Assembly (NCBI GenBank): GCA_037013495.1
Contig: CM072801.1
Location: 79,841,816-79,905,815, forward strand
Direction: 5' to 3'
Length of the DNA: 64,000 nucleotides
Source of the DNA: Hippophae tibetana
Lineage: Eukaryota > Streptophyta > Magnoliopsida > Rosales > Elaeagnaceae
Within the stretch, counting starts at the first letter, position 1, and every line of letters starts with the position of its first letter. A program made the position numbers and the translations under genes. The notes beneath the pieces were generated by a model that saw only the letters and a list, made by a program, of their open reading frames with translations, did not search any database and was not told where the DNA came from. Shown here piece after piece: positions 1-11,240 of this stretch.

Positions 1-181
1 GAATTCTTCTTATCTTTTTCTTCATACTTTATTTATGTGGTTAATTTATCTTTTTTTCTTCTAAAAAACAAGAGAGTTGTTGCAATTCACTGTTTCGAAA
101 AAATAACTAATAATATGGGTTGAAGCTTTAAACTGTCATAACTTTTAATTCATGCATCCAAACGACAATTATAATAAATCA

Positions 182-201
182 AATCGAAGCTCGTTTCGAT
201 T
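182..201. other. Short perfect dyad in the monomer (AATCGAA-N6-TTCGATT)
   Basis: A 7-bp inverted repeat with a 6-base spacer GCTCGT, 30 bases after the ATGCAT anchor. It recurs in the same place in many monomers. Other monomers have variants that break the pairing (AATGGAA...TTTAGATT, AATTCGAA...TTTTGATT). It could be a protein-binding dyad or be accidental. No binding function is shown by the sequence. Confidence 0.6.
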
Positions 202-387
202 ACTACAAAGACAACCTAGCATGATTTCATTTCTCCTTGTGTCTGAACCCAAGTTCATTTATTTACCATATTTTCATACGTCTAAAAGTTTGGTCGTATC
301 ATATGGACTTGTTTTTGGTTCTTGTTCCTTAGGCTTCAATTACGATCATCTTAACCACATTCATGGTTATTCAATCGTTCCTATTTG

Positions 388-407
388 TGGGAGTTCGTAT
401 AGTCCCA
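388..407. other. Weak inverted repeat TGGGA-N10-TCCCA
   Basis: A 5-bp stem with a 10-base spacer in the C+G-richer middle of the monomer, present in most units. The diverged-middle subtype has TTGGA/TCCCA, without a compensating change, which argues against a conserved structure. Confidence 0.35.
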
Positions 408-2343
408 GGTTCTTCGCCTAAAGGATATAATTCATATGGAATCATAGCCATGGTTTCTGAAAATAGGTTCTCTACATGCTTATATCCGTTTTCTAATGTT
501 ATATTTTTACACAACATCATTATTTGATTCTTTATTGTGTTTTTGAGTCATAAATCACTCAAAATAGAAGGAATTTTCACCCATCAAGTCTTGCATTTTC
601 TTTAATTATTTTTGTCGTTGCTTTTGTCATTGGATTTATTTTCGCATTTTTTTTGAATTCTTCCTATCTTATTCTTGTTACTTTACTTATGTGTTTCATT
701 TATCTTTTTTCTTCTAAAAAACAAGAGAGTTGTTGCAATTCACTATTTCGAAAAAATAACTAATAATTTGGGTTGAAGCTTTAAACTATCATAACTTTCA
801 ATTCATGCATCCAAACGACAACTATAATAAATCAAATGGAAGCTCGTTTAGATTACTACAAAGACAACCTAGGATGATTTCATCTCTCCTTGTGTCTGAA
901 CCCAAGTTTATTTATTTACCCTATTTACATACGTCTAAAAGTTTGGTCGTATCATTTGGACTTGTTTTTGGTTCTTGTTCCTTAGGCTTCAATTACGATC
1001 ATCTTAACCACATTCATGGTTATTCAATCGTTCCTATTTGTGGGAGTTCGTATAGTCCCAGGTTCTTCGCCTAAAGGATATAAGTCATATGGAAGCATAG
1101 CCATGGTTTCGGAAAATAGGTTCTCTACATGCTTATATCCGTTATCTAATGTTATATTTTTACAAAACATCATTATTTGATTGTTTATTGTGCTTTGAGT
1201 CATAAATCACCTAAAATAGAAGGAATTTTCCCCATCAAGTCTGGCATTTTCTTTGAATATTTTTGTCGTTGTTTTCGTCATTGTTTTTATTTTCGCATTT
1301 TTTTTGAATTCTCCCTATCTTTTCTTATTACTTTATTTATGTGTTTAATTTGTCTTTTTTCTTCTAAAAAACAAGAGAGTTGTTGCAATTTACTGTTTCG
1401 AAAAAATAACTAATAATTTGGGTTGAAGCTTTAAAATGTCATAACTTTCAATTCCTGCATCCAAACGACAATTATAATAAATCAAATCGAAGCTTGTTTC
1501 GATTACTACAAAGACAACCTACGATGATTTCATTTCTTCTTGTGTCTGAACCCAAGTTTATTTATTTACCCTATTTACATACGTTTAAAAATTTGGTCGT
1601 ATCATATGGACTTGTTGTTGGTTCTTGTTCCTTAGGCTTCAATTACGATCATCTTAACCACATTCATGATTATTCAATCCTTCCTATTTGTGGGAGTTCG
1701 TATAGTCCCAGGTTGTTCGCGTAAAGGATATAAGTCATATGGAAGCATAGCCATGGTTTCTGAAAATAGGTTCTCTACATGCTTATATCCGTTTTCTAAT
1801 GTTATATTTTTACAAAACATCATTATTTGATTGTTTATTGTGTTTTTGAGTAATAAATCATTCAATATAGAAGGAATTTTCACCCTAAAGTTTTTCATTT
1901 TCTTGAAATATTTTTGTCGTTGTTTTCGTCATATTATTTATTTTCGCATTTTTCATTGAATTCTTCTTATCTTTTTCTTCATACTTTATTTATGTGGTTA
2001 ATTTATCTTTTTTTCTTCTAAAAAACAAGAGAGTTGTTGCAATTCACTGTTTCGAAAAAATAACTAATAATATGGGTTGAAGCTTTAAACTGTCATAACT
2101 TTTAATTCATGCATCCAAACGACAATTATAATAAATCAAATCGAAGCTCGTTTCGATTACTACAAAGACAACCTAGCATGATTTCATTTCTCCTTGTGTC
2201 TGAACCCAAGTTTATTTATTTACCCTATTTACATACGTCTAAAAGTTTGGTCGTATCATTTGGACTTGTTTTTGGTTCTTGTTCCTTAGGCTTCAATTAC
2301 GATTATCTCAACCACATTCATGGTTATTCAATCGTTCCTATTT

Positions 2344-2447
2344 GTTGGAGTTCCTGTAGTCCCAGCTTCTTTGCCTAAAGGATATAAGTCATATGGAATC
2401 ATAGGGATGGTTTCTGAATATAGGTTCACTACATGCTTCTATACGTT
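2344..2447 (+). repeat. Diverged-middle subtype segment, left form
   Basis: A roughly 105-bp stretch with linked changes: GTTGGAGTTCCTG, CAGCTTCTTTGCC, CATAGGGATGG, GAATATAGGTTCACT and CTTCTATACG. It also occurs at about 2997-3100, 11,482-11,587 and 12,788-12,893. Flanking sequence on both sides is of other types, so the segment behaves as a mosaic patch. Confidence 0.85.
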
Positions 2448-2496
2448 TTCTAATGTTATATTTTTACAAAACATCATTATTTGATTGTTTATTGTG

Positions 2497-3595
2497 TTTT
2501 TGAGTCATAAATCACTCAAAATAGAAGGAATTTTCATCCTCAAGTCTTGCATTTTCTTTGAATATTTTTGTCGTTGTTTTCGTCATTGGTTTTATTTTCG
2601 CATTTTTCATTGAATACTTCCTATCTTTTTCTTGTTATTTTATTTATGTGGGTAATTTATCTTTTTTCTTCTAAAAAACAAGAGAGCTGTTGCAATTTAC
2701 TGTTTCGAAAAAATAACTAATAATTTGGGTTGAAGCTTTAAACTGTCATAACTTTCAATTCATGCATCCAAACGACAATTATAATAAATCAAATGGAAGC
2801 TCGTTTCGATTACTACAAAGACAACCGAGGATGATTTAATTTCTCCTTGCTTCTGAACCCAAGTTTATTTATTTACCCTATTTACATACGTCTAAAAGTT
2901 TGGTCGTATCATTTGGACTTGTTTTTGGTTCTTGTTCCTTAGGCTTCAATTACGATTATCTCAATCACATTCATGGTTATTCAATCGTTCCTATTTGTTG
3001 GAGTTCCTGTAGTCCCAGCTTCTTTGCCTAAAGGATATAAGTCATATGGAATCATAGGGATGGTTTCTGAATATAGGTTCACTACGTGCTTCTATACGTT
3101 TTCTAATGTTATATTTTTACAAAACATCATTATTTGATTGTTTATTGTGTTTTTGAGTCATAAATCACCCAATATAGAAGTAATTTTCACCCTAATGTTT
3201 TTCATTTTCTTGAAATATTTTTGTCGTTGTTTTCGTCATATTATTTATTTTCGCATTTTTCATTGAATTCTTCTTAACTTTTTCTTCATACTTTATTTAT
3301 ATGGTTAATTTATCTTTTTTTCTTCTAAAAAACAAGAGAGTTGTTGCAATTCACTGTTTCGAAAAAATAACTAATAATATGGGTTGAAGCTTTAAACTGT
3401 CATAACTTTTAATTCATGCATCCAAACGACAATTATAATAAATCAAATCGAAGCTCGTTTCGATTACTACAAAGACAACCTAGCATGATTTCATTTCTCC
3501 TTGTGTCTGAACCCAGGTTTATTTATTTACCTTATTTACATACGTCTAAAAGTTTGGTCGTATCATATGGACTTGTTGTTGGTTCTTGTTCCTTA
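2497..3595 (+). repeat. Monomers linking block A copies, including a diverged-middle subtype
   Basis: About 1.7 monomers of the same satellite. The unit anchored near 2762 has the private ACCGAGG and a stop (GATGATTTAATTT) that breaks the common open frame. It carries the GTTGGAGTTCCTG/CATAGGGATGG middle segment also found in the preceding monomer. The next unit (3416) returns to the common type. Confidence 0.8.
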
Positions 3596-6500
3596 GGCTT
3601 CAATTACGATCATCTTAACCACATTCATGGTTATTCAATCGTTCCTATTTGTGGGAGTTCGTATAGTCCCAGGTTCTTCGCCTAAAGGATATAAGTCATA
3701 TGGAAGCATAGCCATGGTTCCGGAAAATAGGTTCTCTACATGCTTATATCCGTTATCTAATGTTATATTTTTACAAAACATCATTATTTGATTGTTTATT
3801 GTGCTTTGAGTCATAAATCACCTAAAATAGAAGGAATTTTCCCCATCAAGTCTTGCATTTTCTTTGAATATTTTTCTCGTTGTTTTCGTCATTGTTTTTA
3901 TTTTCGCATTTTTTTTTTGAATTCTTCCTATCTTTTTCTTATTACTTTATTTATGTGTTTAATTTGTCTTTTTTCTTCTAAAAAACAAGAGAGTTGTTGC
4001 AATTTACTGTTTCGAAAAAATAACTAATAATTTGGGTTGAAGCTTTAAAATGTCATAACTTTCAATTCCTACATCCAAACGACAATTATAATAAATCAAA
4101 TCGAAGCTTGTTTCGATTACTACAAAGACAACCTACGATGATTTCATTTCTCCTTGTGTCTGAACCCAAGTTTATTTATTTACCCTATTTACATACGTTT
4201 AAAAATTTGGTCGTATCATATGGACTTGTTGTTGGTTCTTGTTCCTTAGGCTTCAATTACGATCATCTTAACCACATTCATGATTATTCAATTCTTCCTA
4301 TTTGTGGGAGTTCGTATAGTCCCAGGTTCTTCGCGTAAAGGATACAAGTCATATGGAAGCATAGCCATGGTTTCTGAAAATAGGTTCTCTACATGCTTAT
4401 ATCCGTTTTCTAATGTTATATTTTTACAAAACATCATTATTTGATTGTTTATTGTGTTTTTGAGTAATAAATCACTCAATATAGAAGGAATTTTCACCCT
4501 AAAGTTTTTCATTTTCTTGAAATATTTTTGTCGTTGTTTTCGTCATATTATTTATTTTCGCATTTTTCATTGAATTCTTCTTATCTTTTTCTTCATACTT
4601 TATTTATGTGGTTAATTTATCTTTTTTTCTTCTAAAAAACAAGAGAGTTGTTGCAATTCACTGTTTCGAAAAAATAACTAATAATATGGGTTGAAGCTTT
4701 AAACTGTCATAACTTTTAATTCATGCATCCAAACGACAATTATAATAAATCAAATCGAAGCTCGTTTCGATTACTACAAAGACAACCTAGCATGATTTCA
4801 TTTCTCCTTGTGTCTGAACCCAAGTTCATTTATTTACCATATTTTCATACGTCTAAAAGTTTGGTCGTATCATATGGACTTGTTTTTGGTTCTTGTTCCT
4901 TAGGCTTCAATTACGATCATCTTAACCACATTCATGGTTATTCAATCGTTCCTATTTGTGGGAGTTCGTATAGTCCCAGGTTCTTCGCCTAAAGGATATA
5001 ATTCATATGGAATCATAGCCATGGTTTCTGAAAATAGGTTCTCTACATGCTTATATCCGTTTTCTAATGTTATATTTTTACACAACATCATTATTTGATT
5101 CTTTATTGTGTTTTTGAGTCATAAATCACTCAAAATAGAAGGAATTTTCACCCATCAAGTCTTGCATTTTCTTTAATTATTTTTGTCGTTGCTTTTGTCA
5201 TTGGATTTATTTTCGCATTTTTTTTGAATTCTTCCTATCTTATTCTTGTTACTTTACTTATGTGTTTCATTTATCTTTTTTCTTCTAAAAAACAAGAGAG
5301 TTGTTGCAATTCACTATTTCGAAAAAATAACTAATAATTTGGGTTGAAGCTTTAAACTATCATAACTTTCAATTCATGCATCCAAACGACAACTATAATA
5401 AATCAAATGGAAGCTCGTTTAGATTACTACAAAGACAACCTAGGATGATTTCATCTCTCCTTGTGTCTGAACCCAAGTTTATTTATTTACCCTATTTACA
5501 TACGTCTAAAAGTTTGGTCGTATCATTTGGACTTGTTTTTGGTTCTTGTTCCTTAGGCTTCAATTACGATCATCTTAACCACATTCATGGTTATTCAATC
5601 GTTCCTATTTGTGGGAGTTCGTATAGTCCCAGGTTCTTCGCCTAAAGGATATAAGTCATATGGAAGCATAGCCATGGTTTCGGAAAATAGGTTCTCTACA
5701 TGCTTATATCCGTTATCTAATGTTATATTTTTACAAAACATCATTATTTGATTGTTTATTGTGCTTTGAGTCATAAATCACCTAAAATAGAAGGAATTTT
5801 CCCCATCAAGTCTAGCATTTTCTTTGAATATTTTTGTCGTTGTTTTCGTCATTGTTTTTATTTTCGCATTTTTTTTGAATTCTCCCTATCTTTTCTTATT
5901 ACTTTATTTATGTGTTTAATTTGTCTTTTTTCTTCTAAAAAACAAGAGAGTTGTTGCAATTTACTGTTTCGAAAAAATAACTAATAATTTGGGTTGAAGC
6001 TTTAAAATGTCATAACTTTCAATTCCTGCATCCAAACGACAATTATAATAAATCAAATCGAAGCTTGTTTCGATTACTACAAAGACAACCTACGATGATT
6101 TCATTTCTTCTTGTGTCTGAACCCAAGTTTATTTATTTACCCTATTTACATACGTTTAAAAATTTGGTCGTATCATATGGACTTGTTGTTGGTTCTTGTT
6201 CCTTAGGCTTCAATTACGATCATCTTAACCACATTCATGATTATTCAATCCTTCCTATTTGTGGGAGTTCGTATAGTCCCAGGTTGTTCGCGTAAAGGAT
6301 ATAAGTCATATGGAAGCATAGCCATGGTTTCTGAAAATAGGTTCTCTACATGCTTATATCCGTTTTCTAATGTTATATTTTTACAAAACATCATTATTTG
6401 ATTGTTTATTGTGTTTTTGAGTAATAAATCATTCAATATAGAAGGAATTTTCACCCTAAAGTTTTTCATTTTCTTGAAATATTTTTGTCGTTGTTTTCGT

Positions 6501-6673
6501 CATATTATTTATTTTCGCATTTTTCATTGAATTCTTCTTATCTTTTTCTTCATACTTTATTTATGTGGTTAATTTATCTTTTTTTCTTCTAAAAAACAAG
6601 AGAGTTGTTGCAATTCACTGTTTCGAAAAAATAACTAATAATATGGGTTGAAGCTTTAAACTGTCATAACTTT
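3596..6673 (+). repeat. Left higher-order block A, copy 2
   Basis: Matches about 8163-11240 at an offset of about 4567 (7 monomers), including the uncommon GGTTCCGG at about 3717 (elsewhere GGTTTCGG or GGTTTCTG). Positions 4572-6673 also match 1-2102. A 1-bp difference in T-tract length (10 T near 3909 against 9 near 8476) shifts the offset locally. Confidence 0.88.
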
Positions 6674-9283
6674 CAATTCATGCATCCAAATGACTATTAT
6701 AATAAATCAAATCGAAGCTCGTTTCGATTACTACAAAGACAACCTAGCATGATTTGATTTCTCCTTGTGTCTAAATCAAAGTTCATTTATTTACCATATT
6801 TTCATACGTCTAAAAGTTTGGTCGTATCATATGGACTTGTTTTTGGTTCTTTTCTTTAGGCTTCAATTACGATCATCTTAACCACATTCATGGTTATTCA
6901 ATCGTTCCTATTTGTGGGAGTTCGTATAGTCCCAGGTTCTTCGCCTAAAGGATATAAGTCATATGGAAGCATAGCCATGGTTCCGGAAAATAGGTTCTCT
7001 ACATGCTTATATCCGTTATCTAATGTTATATTTTTACAAAACATCATTATTTGATTGTTTATTGTGCTTTGAGTCATAAATCACCTAAAATAGAAGGAAT
7101 TTTCCCCATCAAGTCTTGCATTTTCTTTGAATATTTTTCTCGTTGTTTTCGTCATTGTTTTTATTTTCGCATTTTTTTTTGAATTCTTCCTATCTTTTTC
7201 TTATTACTTTATTTATGTGTTTAATTTGTCTTTTTTCTTCTAAAAAACAAGAGAGTTGTTGCAATTTACTGTTTCGAAAAAATAACTAATAATTTGGGTT
7301 GAAGCTTTAAAATGTCATAACTTTCAATTCCTGCATCCAAACGACAATTATAATAAATCAAATCGAAGCTTGTTTCGATTACTACAAAGACAACCTACGA
7401 TGATTTCATTTCTCCTTGTGTCTGAACCCAAGTTTATTTATTTACCCTATTTACATACGTTTAAAAATTTGGTCGTATCATATGGACTTGTTGTTGGTTC
7501 TTGTTCCTTAGGCTTAAATTACGATCATCTTAACCACATTCATGATTATTCAATTCTTCCTATTTGTGGGAGTTCGTATAGTCCCAGGTTCTTCGCGTAA
7601 AGGATACAAGTCATATGGAAGCATAGCCATGGTTTCTGAAAATAGGTTCTCTACATGCTTATATCCGTTTTCTAATGTTATATTTTTACAAAACATCATT
7701 ATTTGATTGTTTATTGTGTTTTTGAGTAATAAATCACTCAATATAGAAGGAATTTTCACCCTAAAGTTTTTCATTTTCTTGAAATATTTTTGTCGTTGTT
7801 TTCGTCATATTATTTATTTTCGCATTTTTCATTGAATTCTTCTTATCTTTTTCTTCATACTTTATTTATGTGGTTAATTTATCTTTTTTTCTTCTAAAAA
7901 ACAAGAGAGTTGTTGCAATTCACTGTTTCGAAAAAATAACTAATAATATGGGTTGAAGCTTTAAACTGTCATAACTTTCAATTCATGCATCCAAATGACT
8001 ATTATAATAAATCAAATCGAAGCTCGTTTCGATTACTACAAAGACAACCTAGCATGATTTGATTTCTCCTTGTGTCTAAATCAAAGTTCATTTATTTACC
8101 ATATTTTCATACGTCTAAAAGTTTGGTCGTATCATATGGACTTGTTTTTGGTTCTTTTCTTTAGGCTTCAATTACGATCATCTTAACCACATTCATGGTT
8201 ATTCAATCGTTCCTATTTGTGGGAGTTCGTATAGTCCCAGGTTCTTCGCCTAAAGGATATAAGTCATATGGAAGCATAGCCATGGTTCCGGAAAATAGGT
8301 TCTCTACATGCTTATATCCGTTATCTAATGTTATATTTTTACAAAACATCATTATTTGATTGTTTATTGTGCTTTGAGTCATAAATTACCTAAAATAGAA
8401 GGAATTTTCCCCATCAAGTCTTGCATTTTCTTTGAATATTTTTCTCGTTGTTTTCGTCATTGTTTTTATTTTCGCATTTTTTTTTGAATTCTTCCTATCT
8501 TTTTCTTATTACTTTATTTATGTGTTTAATTTGTCTTTTTTCTTCTAAAAAACAAGAGAGTTGTTGCAATTTACTGTTTCGAAAAAATAACTAATAATTT
8601 GGGTTGAAGCTTTAAAATGTCATAACTTTCAATTCCTGCATCCAAACGACAATTATAATAAATCAAATCGAAGCTTGTTTCGATTACTACAAAGACAACC
8701 TACGATGATTTCATTTCTCCTTGTGTCTGAACCCAAGTTTATTTATTTACCCTATTTACATACGTTTAAAAATTTGGTCGTATCATATGGACTTGTTGTT
8801 GGTTCTTGTTCCTTAGGCTTCAATTACGATCATCTTAACCACATTCATGATTATTCAATTCTTCCTATTTGTGGGAGTTCGTATAGTCCCAGGTTCTTCG
8901 CGTAAAGGATACAAGTCATATGGAAGCATAGCCATGGTTTCTGAAAATAGGTTCTCTACATGCTTATATCCGTTTTCTAATGTTATATTTTTACAAAACA
9001 TCATTATTTGATTGTTTATTGTGTTTTTGAGTAATAAATCACTCAATATAGAAGGAATTTTCACCCTAAAGTTTTTCATTTTCTTGAAATATTTTTGTCG
9101 TTGTTTTCGTCATATTATTTATTTTCGCATTTTTCATTGAATTCTTCTTATCTTTTTCTTCATACTTTATTTATGTGGTTAATTTATCTTTTTTTCTTCT
9201 AAAAAACAAGAGAGTTGTTGCAATTCACTGTTTCGAAAAAATAACTAATAATATGGGTTGAAGCTTTAAACTGTCATAACTTT
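6674..9283 (+). repeat. Tandem duplication of a 1305-bp dimer
   Basis: Copy 1 is about 6674-7978 and copy 2 about 7979-9283. Both carry the shortened GGTTCTTTTCTTTAGG, the GGTTCCGG variant, CATCCAAATGACTATT, and a stop in the common frame (GCATGATTTGATT). I noticed only two differences: A at 7516 against C at 8821, and C at 7082 against T at 8387. The right half of copy 2 is also the start of block A copy 3, so this duplication and the 7-mer overlap. Confidence 0.92.
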
Positions 9284-11240
9284 TAATTCATGCATCCAAA
9301 CGACAATTATAATAAATCAAATCGAAGCTCGTTTCGATTACTACAAAGACAACCTAGCATGATTTCATTTCTCCTTGTGTCTGAACCCAAGTTCATTTAT
9401 TTACCATATTTTCATACGTCTAAAAGTTTGGTCGTATCATATGGACTTGTTTTTGGTTCTTGTTCCTTAGGCTTCAATTACGATCATCTTAACCACATTC
9501 ATGGTTATTCAATCGTTCCTATTTGTGGGAGTTCGTATAGTCCCAGGTTCTTCGCCTAAAGGATATAATTCATATGGAATCATAGCCATGGTTTCTGAAA
9601 ATAGGTTCTCTACATGCTTATATCCGTTTTCTAATGTTATATTTTTACACAACATCATTATTTGATTCTTTATTGTGTTTTTGAGTCATAAATCACTCAA
9701 AATAGAAGGAATTTTCACCCATCAAGTCTTGCATTTTCTTTAATTATTTTTGTCGTTGCTTTTGTCATTGGATTTATTTTCGCATTTTTTTTGAATTCTT
9801 CCTATCTTATTCTTGTTACTTTACTTATGTGTTTCATTTATCTTTTTTCTTCTAAAAAACAAGAGAGTTGTTGCAATTCACTATTTCGAAAAAATAACTA
9901 ATAATTTGGGTTGAAGCTTTAAACTATCATAACTTTCAATTCATGCATCCAAACGACAACTATAATAAATCAAATGGAAGCTCGTTTAGATTACTACAAA
10001 GACAACCTAGGATGATTTCATCTCTCCTTGTGTCTGAACCCAAGTTTATTTATTTACCCTATTTACATACGTCTAAAAGTTTGGTCGTATCATTTGGACT
10101 TGTTTTTGGTTCTTGTTCCTTAGGCTTCAATTACGATCATCTTAACCACATTCATGGTTATTCAATCGTTCCTATTTGTGGGAGTTCGTATAGTCCCAGG
10201 TTCTTCGCCTAAAGGATATAAGTCATATGGAAGCATAGCCATGGTTTCGGAAAATAGGTTCTCTACATGCTTATATCCGTTATCTAATGTTATATTTTTA
10301 CAAAACATCATTATTTGATTGTTTATTGTGCTTTGAGTCATAAATCACCTAAAATAGAAGGAATTTTCCCCATCAAGTCTAGCATTTTCTTTGAATATTT
10401 TTGTCGTTGTTTTCGTCATTGTTTTTATTTTCGCATTTTTTTTGAATTCTCCCTATCTTTTCTTATTACTTTATTTATGTGTTTAATTTGTCTTTTTTCT
10501 TCTAAAAAACAAGAGAGTTGTTGCAATTTACTGTTTCGAAAAAATAACTAATAATTTGGGTTGAAGCTTTAAAATGTCATAACTTTCAATTCCTGCATCC
10601 AAACGACAATTATAATAAATCAAATCGAAGCTTGTTTCGATTACTACAAAGACAACCTACGATGATTTCATTTCTTCTTGTGTCTGAACCCAAGTTTATT
10701 TATTTACCCTATTTACATACGTTTAAAAATTTGGTCGTATCATATGGACTTGTTGTTGGTTCTTGTTCCTTAGGCTTCAATTACGATCATCTTAACCACA
10801 TTCATGATTATTCAATCCTTCCTATTTGTGGGAGTTCGTATAGTCCCAGGTTGTTCGCGTAAAGGATATAAGTCATATGGAAGCATAGCCATGGTTTCTG
10901 AAAATAGGTTCTCTACATGCTTATATCCGTTTTCTAATGTTATATTTTTACAAAACATCATTATTTGATTGTTTATTGTGTTTTTGAGTAATAAATCATT
11001 CAATATAGAAGGAATTTTCACCCTAAAGTTTTTCATTTTCTTGAAATATTTTTGTCGTTGTTTTCGTCATATTATTTATTTTCGCATTTTTCATTGAATT
11101 CTTCTTATCTTTTTCTTCATACTTTATTTATGTGGTTAATTTATCTTTTTTTCTTCTAAAAAACAAGAGAGTTGTTGCAATTCACTGTTTCGAAAAAATA
11201 ACTAATAATATGGGTTGAAGCTTTAAACTGTCATAACTTT
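8163..11240 (+). repeat. Left higher-order block A, copy 3
   Basis: Third copy of the 7-monomer block, aligned with 3596-6673 (offset 4567). From 9139 on it also matches 1-2496. Its left part overlaps the second copy of the 1305-bp dimer. Copy 3 continues to match copy 1 to 11,634, beyond the point (6673) where copy 2 diverges. Confidence 0.88.

Larger units (their letters stand above)
152..804 (+). repeat. Representative satellite monomer (653 bp)
   Basis: This is the first full unit in the chosen phase and is close to the common form. Visible landmarks: dyad at 182-201; the 5-bp inverted repeat TGGGA/TCCCA at 388-407; the NcoI box around 450; a T-rich half after about 520 with an interrupted-or-pure T tract before GAATTC at about 656; and a pyrimidine-rich stretch at 658-715. 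No internal subrepeat was seen, so the unit does not look like an amplified shorter repeat. An 89-codon frame (152-421) lies in it but is not credible as a gene. The monomer recurs almost unchanged at 4723 and 9290. Confidence 0.95.
1..2496 (+). repeat. Left higher-order block A, copy 1 (truncated by window start)
   Basis: Position 1 aligns with 4572 (offset 4571) up to 2102, and with 9139 (offset 9138, 14 monomers) up to 2496. Copy 1 and copy 3 stop matching at 2497/11635, where GTGTTTTTGAG replaces GTGCTTTGAG. Copy 1 and copy 2 stop matching at 2103/6674 (ACTTTT against ACTTTC). Between the copies I noticed one substitution near 1243 (CTGGCAT here, CTAGCAT in both others). Confidence 0.9.

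Noticed and set aside
1..6. Window starting exactly on an EcoRI site (GAATTC) as a cloning junction
   Set aside because: GAATTC occurs about once per monomer, so a start on one by chance is possible, and no vector sequence is present.
393..410. Possible CENP-B box at TTCGTATAGTCCCAGG
   Set aside because: It has the TTCG start but lacks the required A and CGGG positions of the NTTCGNNNNANNCGGGN motif.
152..421. 89-codon plus-strand open frame and its many 60-92 codon relatives as protein genes
   Set aside because: They are the same monomer frame repeated every 653 bp. Many units break it with stops (for example GATTTGATTT near 6754 and GATGATTTAATTT near 2830) or lose the start, and no gene-like context surrounds it.
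1177..1413. 78-79 codon frame with a hydrophobic stretch (SSYLFLITLFMCLICLF) as a small membrane protein
   Set aside because: The hydrophobicity comes from translating the T-rich tract. The frame shifts freely with T-run length between monomers.
1674..1898. 74-codon minus-strand open frame, recurring across the left region, as a gene
   Set aside because: It overlaps the plus-strand frame of the same repeat, varies in length with subtype, and resembles no family I recognise.
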